This document shows, piece after piece, positions 1 to 9,384 of a DNA stretch of 64,000 bases (positions are counted from its first letter, which is position 1; each line of letters begins with the position of its first letter). Source of the stretch: UBA3792 sp964426415 (GTDB taxonomy: Bacteria; Bacillota; Clostridia; Christensenellales; CAG-138); the NCBI GenBank assembly GCA_964426415.1, contig CAYRQM010000002.1, forward strand, positions 30,960 through 94,959, given 5' to 3'. Below the pieces are notes generated by a model. It saw only the letters and a list, made by a program, of their open reading frames with translations, was not told the origin of the DNA and did not search any database. Position numbers and translations under genes: made by a program.

Positions 1-26
1 CCTCCAAATTCATTGTATCATAGCGC

Positions 27-55
27 TTGCAATTTTGCCAGTGTTACGTTATGAT
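27..55 (+). promoter_or_regulatory. Housekeeping promoter of lepA
   Basis: TTGCAA at 27-32 and TATGAT at 50-55 are separated by 17 bases. The predicted start is near 62, giving a leader of about 14 bases that still contains the GGAGGG ribosome site at 67-72. Confidence 0.7.
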
Positions 56-75
56 AATACAGCATCGGAGGGCAT

Positions 76-1881
76 ATGGAATACGATCTCAACTTGATTC
101 GCAACTTCTCCATCATTGCGCATATCGATCACGGCAAGTCTACCCTTGCGGATCGCATGATGGAGCTGACCGATACCGTATCCAAGCGCGACATGGAAGA
201 ACAGCTTTTGGACTCCATGGACATTGAGCGCGAACGCGGCATCACCATCAAAGCGTCGGCTGTGCGGATGTTTTACCACCACACGGACGGCAAAACCTAT
301 ATGTTCAACCTCATCGACACGCCGGGCCACGTCGATTTCAATTACGAAGTCTCCCGTGCGCTTGCCGCGTGCGAAGGCGCGGTGCTGGTGGTGGACGCCA
401 CCCAAGGCGTCGAGGCGCAAACGCTTGCCAACGTCTATCTTGCCATCGACAACGGGCTGGAAGTGCTGCCCGTCATCAACAAGGTCGATTTGCCCAGCGC
501 CGAGCCCGATCGCGTCATCCATGAGATCGAGGACGTCATCGGCATTCCTGCCGAGCATGCGCCCCGCGTATCCGCAAAGACGGGGCTCAACGTCGACGAA
601 GTGCTGCGTCAAATCGTCGATACGATTCCCGCACCCAAGGGCGATATTTCGGCGCCGCTGAAAGCGCTCATTTTCGACTGCATCTACGACAACTATAAGG
701 GCGCATTGTCCTATGTGCGTATCTTTGAAGGCGAGGTGCGCGTCGGCACGCGCATCAAATCCATGGCAAGCGGCAACGAATTCGACGTCACCGAGGTGGG
801 CGTGTTCGCACCCTCTTGGAAGCCCGTCGATTGCTTGAGCGCGGGGGAGGTGGGCTACATCGCCGCCTCCATCAAAAGCGTCGCCGAAACGAAGGTGGGC
901 GACACCATCACCACGGCGGATCATCCTGCCGACAAGCCGCTTCCGGGCTATAAGCACGTCAATTCCATGGTGTACTGCGGCGTGTATCCTGCCGACGGCG
1001 CCCATTATGACGACCTGCACGAAGCGCTCGATAAGCTCAAGCTCAACGACGCTTCGCTGATCTACGAACAGGAAACGTCCGTGGCGCTGGGGTACGGGTT
1101 CCGCTGCGGGTTCTTGGGGCTTTTGCACATGGAGATTGTCACCGAGCGACTGGAACGCGAGTTCGATCTCGATCTGGTCACCACGGCGCCGTCCGTCGCC
1201 TATCGCGTGTTCACGCTGGACGGCAAGGAAGTCGGCATCGACAACCCCACCAGCATGCCCAATCCTGCGGAGATTTCCTACATGGAGGAGCCGGTGGTCA
1301 AGGCGACCATCATGACGCCGTCCGAATATGTGGGCACCATCATGGAGCTTTGTCAAAGCAATCGCGGCGTGTTCCACGATATGCAATACATCGAAGCCGA
1401 CCGCGTCAATCTGCACTATACGCTGCCGCTGAACGAGATCATCTACGACTTTTTCGACAGCCTCAAGTCCCGCAGCCGCGGCTACGCCTCCTTCGACTAC
1501 GAGCTGTGCGGCTATGAGCGCAGCGACTTGGTACGCTTGGATTTTTTGCTGAACGGCGAAATCTGCGACGCGCTTTCCACCATCGTGCATAAGGATCGCG
1601 CATATGGCAAGGGCCGCGCCGTCTGCGAAAAGCTGCGCGACGTCATTCCGCGGCAGCAGTTCGAGATTCCCGTACAAGCCGCCATCGGCAGCAAGGTCAT
1701 CGCCCGTGAAACGGTGCGCGCCGTCCGCAAGGACGTTTTGGCAAAGTGCTACGGCGGCGACATCACCCGCAAGAAAAAGCTTTTGGAAAAGCAAAAAGAG
1801 GGCAAAAAGCGGATGCGCCAAGTCGGTTCCGTATCGGTGCCGTCCGACGCGTTCATGAGCGTTCTGCGCATCAACGGATGA
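76..1881 (+). CDS. lepA: Elongation factor 4 (LepA), ribosome back-translocating GTPase
   Basis: A 601-residue cytoplasmic GTPase that acts on stalled or mistranslocated ribosomes; the length is the family norm (about 600). The G1 loop AHIDHGKS is at residues 15-22, the G3 motif DTPGH at 81-85 and NKVD at 135-138. EF-G-like domains II, III and V follow, and the C-terminal region specific to LepA ends in a Lys-rich tail. The ATG at 76 has GGAGGG seven bases in front. The stop overlaps the hemW start (ATGA), the usual lepA-hemW coupling in Firmicutes. Identification is secure. Confidence 0.97.
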   Translation: MEYDLNLIRNFSIIAHIDHGKSTLADRMMELTDTVSKRDMEEQLLDSMDIERERGITIKASAVRMFYHHTDGKTYMFNLIDTPGHVDFNYEVSRALAACEGAVLVVDATQGVEAQTLANVYLAIDNGLEVLPVINKVDLPSAEPDRVIHEIEDVIGIPAEHAPRVSAKTGLNVDEVLRQIVDTIPAPKGDISAPLKALIFDCIYDNYKGALSYVRIFEGEVRVGTRIKSMASGNEFDVTEVGVFAPSWKPVDCLSAGEVGYIAASIKSVAETKVGDTITTADHPADKPLPGYKHVNSMVYCGVYPADGAHYDDLHEALDKLKLNDASLIYEQETSVALGYGFRCGFLGLLHMEIVTERLEREFDLDLVTTAPSVAYRVFTLDGKEVGIDNPTSMPNPAEISYMEEPVVKATIMTPSEYVGTIMELCQSNRGVFHDMQYIEADRVNLHYTLPLNEIIYDFFDSLKSRSRGYASFDYELCGYERSDLVRLDFLLNGEICDALSTIVHKDRAYGKGRAVCEKLRDVIPRQQFEIPVQAAIGSKVIARETVRAVRKDVLAKCYGGDITRKKKLLEKQKEGKKRMRQVGSVSVPSDAFMSVLRING

Positions 1882-3038
1882 TCGGGCTGTACATTCACAT
1901 TCCATACTGCATCCAAAAGTGCCGCTATTGCGACTTTACCAGCGTCCCGTTGAACGAAACGGCGGCGCAGTATGCCGATGCGGTGCTTACTGAGCTTACT
2001 TTACGGCGCGCCCAGTTCCCCACGGAACGGGTGCGTTCCGTTTTCTTTGGCGGCGGCACGCCCACCGCGCTGCCCGCAGACGACCTTTGCCGCATCTTGG
2101 ACGGCGTGCGGGCGACGTTTCCCGTGGAGGAAGACGCTGAGATATCCTTTGAATGCAATCCCAAAACCGCCCACGCGGATGCGCTAAAAAAGCTCCGGGA
2201 CCACGGGTTCAACCGCATCTCCATCGGGCTGCAGGCGACGCAGGACGATCTGCTGCGCCGCATCGGACGCATCCACAGCTTTTCTGATTACCTCCAAACG
2301 ATGCAATGGGCGCAGGACGCGGGCTTTACCAACCGCAACGTCGACCTCATGCACGGTCTGCCCACCCAAACCCAAGCGCAATATCTGGACGCCATCCGCA
2401 CCGTCGCGTCGCAAAACCCCACCCATCTTTCCGCTTATTCGCTCATTTTAGAGGAAGGAACGCCCCTGTATCGGGATGTGACGGCAGGCAGGGAAACGCT
2501 GCCCAGCGCCGACGCCGTGGCAGATATGGAGGACGCGGGCATCGCCCTGATGGAACAGCTTGGCTATCATCGCTACGAGGTGTCAAACTTCGCAAAGGAC
2601 GGCTATCGCTGTGCGCACAACCAAATCTATTGGCGCAACGAGCCGTATCTGGGCGTCGGCGTCGCCGCGCATTCGTCCATGCAGGAGGGCGGCTATTGGG
2701 TTCGCTTCGCAAATACGTCTTCCATCCCGCAGTACATCCGCAGATTGCAGCAGGGCAAATTGGCACAGGCGGAACGCATCGTGGTCAACACCTTCGAGCA
2801 GATGTTTGAATCGGTCATGCTGGGGCTGCGCACGACGGACGGGCTGGATCGCGGCGCATTCTTCAAGCGATTCGACTGCGATGTGTGCGATGTGTACGCC
2901 GAAGCCATCACCAAAAACGAAGCGCTGTTCGATTTTCAAGATCCGTCGTATTTGCGGTTGACGCCGCGCGGGATGGATGTTTTGGACGCCGTGCTGCGCG
3001 ATTTCCGCGCAAAACCCATCTTCAATTTCCTTTCTTAG
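1878..3038 (+). CDS. hemW: HemW, radical-SAM family haem chaperone (formerly HemN-like)
   Basis: A 386-residue radical SAM protein of the HemW branch, which binds haem and passes it to respiratory proteins; it was long annotated as oxygen-independent coproporphyrinogen oxidase. The cluster-binding motif CxxxCxxC is at Cys11, Cys15 and Cys18 (PYCIQKCRYCDF), followed by the GGGTPT SAM-binding motif. It lacks the N-terminal extension of true HemN. The start was set at 1878 because this ATG overlaps the lepA stop and yields the conserved N-terminus MIGLYIHIPYC. Its position between lepA and hrcA is conserved in many Firmicutes. Confidence 0.93.
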   Translation: MIGLYIHIPYCIQKCRYCDFTSVPLNETAAQYADAVLTELTLRRAQFPTERVRSVFFGGGTPTALPADDLCRILDGVRATFPVEEDAEISFECNPKTAHADALKKLRDHGFNRISIGLQATQDDLLRRIGRIHSFSDYLQTMQWAQDAGFTNRNVDLMHGLPTQTQAQYLDAIRTVASQNPTHLSAYSLILEEGTPLYRDVTAGRETLPSADAVADMEDAGIALMEQLGYHRYEVSNFAKDGYRCAHNQIYWRNEPYLGVGVAAHSSMQEGGYWVRFANTSSIPQYIRRLQQGKLAQAERIVVNTFEQMFESVMLGLRTTDGLDRGAFFKRFDCDVCDVYAEAITKNEALFDFQDPSYLRLTPRGMDVLDAVLRDFRAKPIFNFLS

Positions 3039-3120
3039 CAACAATTTGCACCGAAGAAACAAGATTCTGACGCAAAAAACACAGTTCACGTTCATTTCAC
3101 ATTCACGCCGCTTTGTTCGC

Positions 3121-3149
3121 TTGACAATTCGGTGCAGGAGTGGTACTTT
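3121..3149 (+). promoter_or_regulatory. Sigma-A promoter of the hrcA heat-shock operon
   Basis: TTGACA at 3121-3126 and TACTTT at 3144-3149 have a 17-base spacer. The CIRCE operator begins 11 bases after the -10 box, so bound HrcA would cover the transcription start. Confidence 0.8.
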
Positions 3150-3160
3150 TAGCGTACAGG

Positions 3161-3187
3161 TTAGCACTCCAAAGCAAAGAGTGCTAA
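3161..3187 (+). promoter_or_regulatory. CIRCE operator (HrcA binding site)
   Basis: A perfect inverted repeat TTAGCACTC-N9-GAGTGCTAA, identical to the family consensus, lies between the promoter and hrcA. HrcA is known to bind CIRCE with help from GroEL, so the operon is predicted to be self-repressed and released by heat. Confidence 0.96.
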
Positions 3188-3203
3188 AGAAAGGAGGACG
3201 AAG

Positions 3204-4238
3204 ATGGAACTGGATCAAAGAAAGCTGCGGATTCTGCGGGCGATCATTGACGAGTACATCTTGTCCGCCAGTCCTGTGGGCAGCAAGTCCCTCAGCCAAA
3301 ACCCGGAAGTGACTTGGTCGCCCGCGACGATTCGCAACGAGATGGCAGACTTGGAGGAGCTTGGCTACTTGGAGCAGCCCCACACATCGGCGGGGCGTGT
3401 GCCGTCCGACAAGGCGTATCGGCTGTATGTCGATCAAATGATGCAGCGCGCACAGCTTTCGGACGACGAAGCCAAGGTGCTGAAGGGCTATTTTCAAAGC
3501 CGCATCAACGGCGTCGAAACGGTGCTTCGCGCCACGGCGCAGGCGCTGTCCGAGATCACACACTACACGGCGGTGGTCTTGATGCCGGATCTTGCGGTCA
3601 ACCGTTTGCGCCATGTACAGCTGGTTCCGCTGACCCAAGGCAAGGCGCTTGCGGTGGTGGTAACCGATTCGGGTGTGGCGCGGGACGCGGTCATCGACGT
3701 GCCTGCCGATATGACGCCCGACGAGCTGGTTGGCATTTCCCGCATCATCACCAAATTTTGCTACAACTGCAGAATGTCCGAGGTGCCGCGCCGCCTCAAA
3801 GATAATTTGGGCGACGAAATGTGCGGGCGCGCACAGTTTCTCAAGCGCATCTTCGACGCAATCGACGCGAACGACGAGGCGAACAGACGGCTCTTATCCC
3901 TTTCGGGCGCGACGAACATGCTGCGCTACCCCGAATACAGCGACGTCAACCGTGCTAAATCATTCTTGGCAACGGTCGAAGAAAAGGACGCGCTGTATCA
4001 CCTGATGAAGAAGGCGTCCGTGATGGAATTCAGCATCACCATCGGCGCCGAGAACGAGCAAGAAGGTCTGCAGGATTGCAGCGTCGTCACCGCAAGCTAC
4101 CGTGTGAACGGCGTACAGGTCGGCACGTTCGGCGTGATCGGCCCCACACGGATGAATTACAGCCGCGTGTTGTCGGTACTCAAGGGCGTGCAGGACAATC
4201 TGACGCTGGTATTACAATCGTTTTTGAAGGAGGAGTAA
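3204..4238 (+). CDS. hrcA: Heat-inducible transcription repressor HrcA
   Basis: A 344-residue repressor of class I heat-shock genes. The N-terminal winged helix (about residues 1-75) has the typical SATIRNEMADLEELGYL-type recognition segment and a conserved TSAGRVPSDKAYR stretch; the rest is the GAF-like dimerisation region. AAAGGAGG lies just before the ATG at 3204. It is first in hrcA-grpE-dnaK-dnaJ and is preceded by a perfect CIRCE, so autorepression is expected. groESL is not in the window. Confidence 0.96.
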   Translation: MELDQRKLRILRAIIDEYILSASPVGSKSLSQNPEVTWSPATIRNEMADLEELGYLEQPHTSAGRVPSDKAYRLYVDQMMQRAQLSDDEAKVLKGYFQSRINGVETVLRATAQALSEITHYTAVVLMPDLAVNRLRHVQLVPLTQGKALAVVVTDSGVARDAVIDVPADMTPDELVGISRIITKFCYNCRMSEVPRRLKDNLGDEMCGRAQFLKRIFDAIDANDEANRRLLSLSGATNMLRYPEYSDVNRAKSFLATVEEKDALYHLMKKASVMEFSITIGAENEQEGLQDCSVVTASYRVNGVQVGTFGVIGPTRMNYSRVLSVLKGVQDNLTLVLQSFLKEE

Positions 4239-4241
4239 GCA

Positions 4242-4850
4242 TTGGCTTCCAAGAAGAACAAGACCGAGCAGGTCGAGCAGAAGACAACGGGAAAGGAAAC
4301 ACCCGAGAAGAACCCCGCATCGCCCGCAGTGGAAAAGGACGAGAAGAATAAGACGACGGAGGCAGAGCCGCAAACGACGTACAGCTTGACCCAAGCCGAG
4401 ATGGATCAGGTCAAAGCGCACATCGACGATCTGCAAAAGAAGCTCAACGACATGATCGCGCTGCTGCAGCGCAACCAAGCCGATTTCGAGAATTACCGCA
4501 AGCGCAACCAGTCCGTGCGTACCGACAGCTACGAAGAGGGCAAGCGCGACTGCATCACCGCAATCCTGCCCGTGCTGGACGATTTCGACCGCGTGATCGA
4601 AAGCGATTCCAAGGCGGACGGCTGGGCGGAAGGCGTCAAGCTGGTACACCGCAAGATGGTCGAGATCCTCAAAAAAGAAGGTCTCACCGAGATCGAAGCC
4701 GACGGCGCGTTCGATCCCAACCTGCACAACGCCGTTATGACGGAATCGGTCGAAGGAACGGACAGCGGCATGGTCGTTGGCGTTCTGCAAAAGGGCTATT
4801 CCGTCAAAGACAAGATCGTGCGTCACAGCATGGTCAAAGTCTCCGAGTAG
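4242..4850 (+). CDS. grpE: GrpE nucleotide exchange factor for DnaK
   Basis: A 202-residue dimeric exchange factor that releases ADP from DnaK. An acidic/lysine-rich disordered N-terminus (about 1-50) is followed by a long coiled coil and the C-terminal beta domain. Conserved motifs include QADFENYRKR and the end segment VLQKGYSVKDKIVRHSMVKVS. The start is a TTG at 4242; no ATG fits, and AGGAGG at 4228-4233 is eight bases ahead. It follows the hrcA stop by three bases, so the two are translationally coupled. Confidence 0.96.
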   Translation: MASKKNKTEQVEQKTTGKETPEKNPASPAVEKDEKNKTTEAEPQTTYSLTQAEMDQVKAHIDDLQKKLNDMIALLQRNQADFENYRKRNQSVRTDSYEEGKRDCITAILPVLDDFDRVIESDSKADGWAEGVKLVHRKMVEILKKEGLTEIEADGAFDPNLHNAVMTESVEGTDSGMVVGVLQKGYSVKDKIVRHSMVKVSE

Positions 4851-4922
4851 ACGACCGCAAGTAAACCCTACTTGTTTGGCATAAACTATCACAACGAACA
4901 GAAACATTGGAGGAATCAAACT

Positions 4923-6755
4923 ATGAGTAAAATTATCGGCATCGACCTTGGCACGACCAATTCGTGCGTTGCAATTCTCGAGGGCGGCGACCCCGTCGTC
5001 ATCCCCAACGCAGAAGGCAGCAGAACCACGCCGTCCGTCGTCTCCTTTAAGGGCAGCGAACGTTTCGTCGGCGCAATCGCAAAGCGTCAGGCGATCACCA
5101 ACCCCGACCGCACGGTCTCTTCCATCAAGCGTGAGATGGGCTCTTCCTACAAAGTGACCATCGACGGCAAGGATTACACGCCGCAAGAGATCTCCGCCAT
5201 GATCCTGCAAAAGCTCAAGCAGGACGCGGAAGCCTATTTGGGCGAAACGGTCACCCAAGCGGTCATCACCGTACCGGCATACTTCACCGACAGCCAACGG
5301 CAGGCGACAAAAGACGCGGGCCGCATCGCGGGTCTGGAAGTCCTCCGTATCATCAACGAGCCGACGGCGGCTGCATTGGCATACGGTCTCGATAAAGAAG
5401 CAAACCAAAAGATTTTGGTCTACGACTTGGGCGGCGGCACGTTCGACGTCTCCATCCTTGAGATCGGCGACGGCGTATTCGAAGTGCTGGCAACGGCGGG
5501 CAACAACCGTCTGGGCGGCGACGACTTTGATGCGCGTCTGATCGACTACATCGCATCCGACTTCCTGCGCAACAACGGCATCGACCTGCGCAAAGACAAG
5601 ATGGCGCTGCAGCGTCTCAAAGAAGCAGCCGAAAAGGCAAAGATCGAGCTGTCCGGCATGACCACCTGCAACGTGAACATCCCGTTCATCACGCAGGGCC
5701 CGTCCGGCCCGCTGCATCTGGACTGCACCATCACCCGTGCAAAGTTCAACGAGCTGACCGCCGACTTGGTCGACAAGACCAGAGTCTGCGTGCAAAAGGC
5801 GATGCAGGATGCAGGGCTCAATAACGCCGACATCCACAAGGTCATCTTGGTTGGCGGTTCGTCCCGTATTCCCGCCGTGCAGGATATGGTCAAGAACATC
5901 ACGGGCAAAGAGCCCTTCAAGGGCATCAACCCCGACGAGTGCGTGGCGGTTGGCGCCGCGATCCAAGGCGGCGTTCTGGGCGGCGAAGTCAAAGACGTTC
6001 TGCTGCTGGATGTCACGCCGTTGTCGCTGGGCATCGAGACCGTGGGCGGCGTCTTCACCCGCCTGATCGACCGCAACACCACCATCCCCACCAAAAAGAG
6101 CCAAATCTTCTCCACGGCGGCGGACGGACAGACCAGCGTCGAAGTGCACGTCCTGCAGGGCGAGCGTGAAATGGCGCAGTACAACAAGAGCCTTGGCAGG
6201 TTCCAGTTGGCAGGCATCGCGCCCGCACCCCGCGGCGTACCGCAAATCGAAGTCACCTTCGACATCGACGCGAACGGCATCGTCCATGTCTCCGCAAAGG
6301 ATCTCGGCACGGGCAATCAGCAGCAGGTCACCATCACGGCTTCGACCAATCTGAACGAAGACGAGATCAAGAAGGCGGTTGCCGAAGCAGAGCGGTTTGC
6401 CAATGAGGACAAAGCACGCAAGGAAGCGGCGGAAACCCGCAACCATGCGGATCAGCTGGTCTACACCACCGAAAAGACGCTGCGCGACCTTGGCGACAAG
6501 ATCGACGCGGGCGACAAGTCCAAAGTCGAATCGGCAGTGGCAGACCTCAAAAAGGCGCTCGAAGGCACCGATGACGCCAAGATAAAAGAAGAGACCGAGA
6601 AATGCACGCAGTTGAGTTACGACGTCTTTGGCAAGATCTATCAACAGGCGGAGCAGCAACAGCAGCAGCAACAGTCTGCGGGCGCGCAGCCCAACGACGG
6701 GCAGCAGCCCCCGAAGGACAACGTAGTGGACGCGGATTACGAGGTTGTTGACTAA
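4923..6755 (+). CDS. dnaK: Chaperone DnaK (Hsp70)
   Basis: A 610-residue Hsp70. The ATPase domain starts with IIGIDLGTTNS (phosphate loop at residues 6-14) and contains NEPTAAALAYG and the DLGGGTFDVS loop. The substrate-binding domain follows, then a helical lid and a Gln-rich tail ending in DADYEVVD. The ATG at 4923 was chosen because GGAGG sits ten bases upstream and the N-terminus then matches the family; an in-frame ATG-type start at 4872 adds 17 unlikely residues. It works with GrpE and DnaJ encoded on either side. Confidence 0.97.
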   Translation: MSKIIGIDLGTTNSCVAILEGGDPVVIPNAEGSRTTPSVVSFKGSERFVGAIAKRQAITNPDRTVSSIKREMGSSYKVTIDGKDYTPQEISAMILQKLKQDAEAYLGETVTQAVITVPAYFTDSQRQATKDAGRIAGLEVLRIINEPTAAALAYGLDKEANQKILVYDLGGGTFDVSILEIGDGVFEVLATAGNNRLGGDDFDARLIDYIASDFLRNNGIDLRKDKMALQRLKEAAEKAKIELSGMTTCNVNIPFITQGPSGPLHLDCTITRAKFNELTADLVDKTRVCVQKAMQDAGLNNADIHKVILVGGSSRIPAVQDMVKNITGKEPFKGINPDECVAVGAAIQGGVLGGEVKDVLLLDVTPLSLGIETVGGVFTRLIDRNTTIPTKKSQIFSTAADGQTSVEVHVLQGEREMAQYNKSLGRFQLAGIAPAPRGVPQIEVTFDIDANGIVHVSAKDLGTGNQQQVTITASTNLNEDEIKKAVAEAERFANEDKARKEAAETRNHADQLVYTTEKTLRDLGDKIDAGDKSKVESAVADLKKALEGTDDAKIKEETEKCTQLSYDVFGKIYQQAEQQQQQQQSAGAQPNDGQQPPKDNVVDADYEVVD

Positions 6756-6779
6756 TCCCGTTCCATAGAATAAAATAGG

Positions 6780-6804
6780 TCGGGCGAGCCATTTGCTCGC
6801 CCGA
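6780..6804 (+). promoter_or_regulatory. Intergenic hairpin between dnaK and dnaJ
   Basis: Perfect 10-bp stem TCGGGCGAGC/GCTCGCCCGA with the loop CATTT. No T-run follows; the dnaJ ribosome site and start codon come within nine bases. It is therefore probably an RNA processing or stability element, or a partial attenuator, rather than a full terminator. Confidence 0.6.
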
Positions 6805-6813
6805 TTGTGAGGT

Positions 6814-7929
6814 ATGGTTGTGGCAGAGAAGAAAGATTACTACGAAGTGTTGGGCGTCGACAAAAACGCTTCGGCAGATGAGATTAAAAGCGCGTTTCGC
6901 AAGAAAGCAAAAACGTGCCATCCCGACTTGAATCCGGGCGACAAGCAAAAAGAAGCCGAGTTCAAAGAGCTGAATGAAGCCTATGAGGTCTTGTCCGACG
7001 CGGACAAACGCGCGAAGTACGACCAATTCGGTCATGCCGCGTTCGACCAAGCTGCGGGCGGCGCAAACCCGTTCCAAGGCGCAGACTTTGGCTTTGGCGA
7101 CATCTTCAGCACGATTTTCGGCGGGTTCGGACAGCAAACGCAGACCAATCGCAACGCGCCCATGGCGGGCGACGATTTGCGATACAACATGACCATCAGC
7201 TTCGAAGAAGCGGCGTTTGGCGTCGAAAAAGAGTTCAACGTCATGCGCGAGGAGATCTGCGCAACCTGCGGCGGTTCGGGCGCAAAGCCCGGGACACAGC
7301 CGTCGCGCTGTCAAACGTGCAAGGGCACGGGGCAGGTGCGCACGCAGCAGAACACCATCTTTGGCGCGTCGTACGTCACGCGCCCCTGTTCCGCGTGTAA
7401 GGGCACAGGCAAGATCATCACCGAGCCGTGTACAGACTGCCGCGGCAACGGGCGTGTGCGCAAGTCCAAGCGGCTTACCCTGCGCATCCCTGCCGGCATC
7501 GACGACGGGCAGACCATCAACATGCGCAACGAGGGCGACGCGGGCTTCAAGAGCGGGCCGAGGGGCAACCTGTATGTCACCATCTCCGTCCGTGCGCACG
7601 AGCGCTTTGTCCGCCGCGGAAGCGACCTGCTGCTCAACATGAACATCCCATACACCATCGCGGTGCTGGGCGGCGAGATCACCGTGCCAACCCTTTCGGG
7701 ACAGGTCAAGCAGACCATTCCCGCGGGCACGCAAAACGGCACCACCTTCCGCCTGCGGGAGCAGGGGGTGCAGCGGCTGCAACAGACGGGGAAGGGCGAC
7801 CTGCTGGTTACCATGAACGTCGATATTCCCAAGCGCGTGACCGATCAACAGCGCAGCCTTTTGGAGCAGCTTGCCGAGCTGGAAGGTTCGGCTGTCCCCA
7901 TGAAGCGCAAGCGCACCATCTTCAAATAA
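6814..7929 (+). CDS. dnaJ: Chaperone DnaJ (Hsp40, type I)
   Basis: A 371-residue co-chaperone that stimulates DnaK ATPase. The J domain (about 8-72) carries the HPD motif at 36-38. A Gly/Phe-rich linker follows, then four zinc-finger repeats CATCGGSG, CQTCKGTG, CSACKGTG and CTDCRGNG, and the C-terminal beta-barrel substrate domain. The ATG at 6814 has GTGAGG just upstream. It is the last gene of the operon and is followed by a hairpin terminator. Confidence 0.96.
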   Translation: MVVAEKKDYYEVLGVDKNASADEIKSAFRKKAKTCHPDLNPGDKQKEAEFKELNEAYEVLSDADKRAKYDQFGHAAFDQAAGGANPFQGADFGFGDIFSTIFGGFGQQTQTNRNAPMAGDDLRYNMTISFEEAAFGVEKEFNVMREEICATCGGSGAKPGTQPSRCQTCKGTGQVRTQQNTIFGASYVTRPCSACKGTGKIITEPCTDCRGNGRVRKSKRLTLRIPAGIDDGQTINMRNEGDAGFKSGPRGNLYVTISVRAHERFVRRGSDLLLNMNIPYTIAVLGGEITVPTLSGQVKQTIPAGTQNGTTFRLREQGVQRLQQTGKGDLLVTMNVDIPKRVTDQQRSLLEQLAELEGSAVPMKRKRTIFK

Positions 7930-7940
7930 CGACACAAACC

Positions 7941-7971
7941 AAAACGACCGTCCGAAAGGGCGGCCGTTTTT
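7941..7971 (+). terminator. Rho-independent terminator of the heat-shock operon
   Basis: A hairpin of AAACGACCGTCC and GGGCGGCCGTTT around GAAA, with one mismatch and one G-T pair, runs into TTTTT. It ends 24 bases before the convergent methyltransferase gene. Confidence 0.75.
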
Positions 7972-7994
7972 GCATGAGAGGGAATGGAATCGCC

Positions 7995-9197
7995 TTATGC
8001 GTCGATGGTGAAGAACGCCTGTTGCCCCAGCGCGTTGACCACCTGCAGCACGGGTGTTTTGGAGGCGGGCAGCGGGAGGGTCAAAGGCAGCTTGGGCGCA
8101 CAGTTGGTGGCGACGGCGCAGAAACACTTTTTCTGGACGGTGCCGACGGCGCAATACACCAGCGGCATGGGCGTTTCGTCGAAGACCGCGTTTTGAAGCT
8201 TCAGCGTGCAGACGCCCTTGCGCAAGACCACCTCGCAGTCTACGCGGCAAGGCGTCTTGTCGGGCGGGTAGACGAGGGAAAAGGACTGCTCGGACTGGTC
8301 GAACAGGTCGCGTTCGCTGCTGACGGACAGGAGCCGCTTGCGCAGCATGTACATGGCGACGGGACTGGCGTCCACCGTCAAAAAGCGGCGATTGCATTTT
8401 GCCGCAACCGTTGCCGTTGTGCCGCTGCCCGAAAACAAATCCATGACCAAATCGCCCTCTTTTGAGGACGCCAACAGGATGCGGCGCAGCAGCGCTTCTG
8501 GCTTTTGCGTGGCGTATCCGTTGCGTTCGCTGTCCCGCTGCTGCAAATGCTCAATGTCCGTCCAAACATCGGACGGGAAGACGAGCGCGTCCTCGTAATA
8601 GGTGTAGAGCTTTCCGTTGGAACGAATCGAGAAGCCGACCCGTCCATCTGCATCGACAAAGCGTTTCATGTGGTTGCGCCGTTCCGTTCCGCGCGGCACG
8701 CCCACGGCGCGAATGTCGAAGTAGACGGCGCGGCTCTTGCGGTAAAAGAGGATGGTATCGTGCTTGCGCGGATAGTAGCGCGTGCTGCGGCCGCCCGACT
8801 TGTAGCTCCAGATGATTTCGTTCATGAAATTGGATTCACCGAAAATTTCATCCAAAAGGCTGCGCATCTTGCCGCTCATGCGATAGTCGACGTGCAGGTA
8901 AATCGACCCGCTTGCGTTCAACAGCACGCGGCATGCGGTCAGGATGCGGCGCATCCACGCGACGTATTCCGATACGGTTAGATTGTCGTCGTAAAGCAGG
9001 ACGGTTTTGGCTTGCTTACCGCGTCCGATCTTGAGCTTGAAGGAATCGCCCGTGTGAAACGGGGGATCGAGGTAGATGAGCTGCACCGAATTCGCATAGT
9101 CGCGGGTCAAAGCTTTGAGCTGTTCCTCGGCGCGTCCCAGCAGAAATGTGCCGTTTCCACCCGTCGCGTGCAGTTCTTCCGTGCAATACAGTCGCAT
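7995..9197 (-). CDS. Orphan DNA methyltransferase, beta class (N6-adenine or N4-cytosine)
   Basis: A 400-residue SAM-dependent DNA methyltransferase. The catalytic motif DPPF (in IYLDPPFHTGDSF, near residue 44) comes before the SAM-binding motif DLFSGSGTT, the order of beta-class enzymes, and TQKPEALLRRIL precedes motif I. About 120 residues with no familiar motif follow the core. The start at 9197 is an ATG with GGAGG five bases upstream; a GTG at 9209 is in frame but would lie on the ribosome site. No endonuclease or specificity gene is adjacent, so a role in epigenetic control or a remote partner is possible. Target sequence unknown. Confidence 0.85.
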   Translation of the reverse strand: MRLYCTEELHATGGNGTFLLGRAEEQLKALTRDYANSVQLIYLDPPFHTGDSFKLKIGRGKQAKTVLLYDDNLTVSEYVAWMRRILTACRVLLNASGSIYLHVDYRMSGKMRSLLDEIFGESNFMNEIIWSYKSGGRSTRYYPRKHDTILFYRKSRAVYFDIRAVGVPRGTERRNHMKRFVDADGRVGFSIRSNGKLYTYYEDALVFPSDVWTDIEHLQQRDSERNGYATQKPEALLRRILLASSKEGDLVMDLFSGSGTTATVAAKCNRRFLTVDASPVAMYMLRKRLLSVSSERDLFDQSEQSFSLVYPPDKTPCRVDCEVVLRKGVCTLKLQNAVFDETPMPLVYCAVGTVQKKCFCAVATNCAPKLPLTLPLPASKTPVLQVVNALGQQAFFTIDA

Positions 9198-9325
9198 AGC
9201 AGCCTCCACAACCTCTTTTTCTCTATTTTACAAGATGTTGTGGGCAAATACAAGTGCAAATACAACATCATCCGTGAAATTCTGCGATTTTTCTGAAGTT
9301 CTCTGCAAAATTCATATTCTGTTGG

Positions 9326-9354
9326 TTGACAGCATAAAAGAAGTATGCTACCTT
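9326..9354 (+). promoter_or_regulatory. Promoter of glmM
   Basis: TTGACA at 9326-9331 and TACCTT at 9349-9354 are 17 bases apart; GGAGGATGCT precedes the ATG. Confidence 0.6.
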
Positions 9355-9384
9355 TGTAACCGTTGAAAGAAACTGGAGGATGCT

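Noticed and set aside
4212..6671. 819-codon open frame on the minus strand opposite grpE and dnaK
   Set aside because: It is the mirror of two certain genes, has no ribosome site, and its product is a Leu/Val/Asp/His-rich string with no domain. Long antisense frames are common in GC-rich genes.
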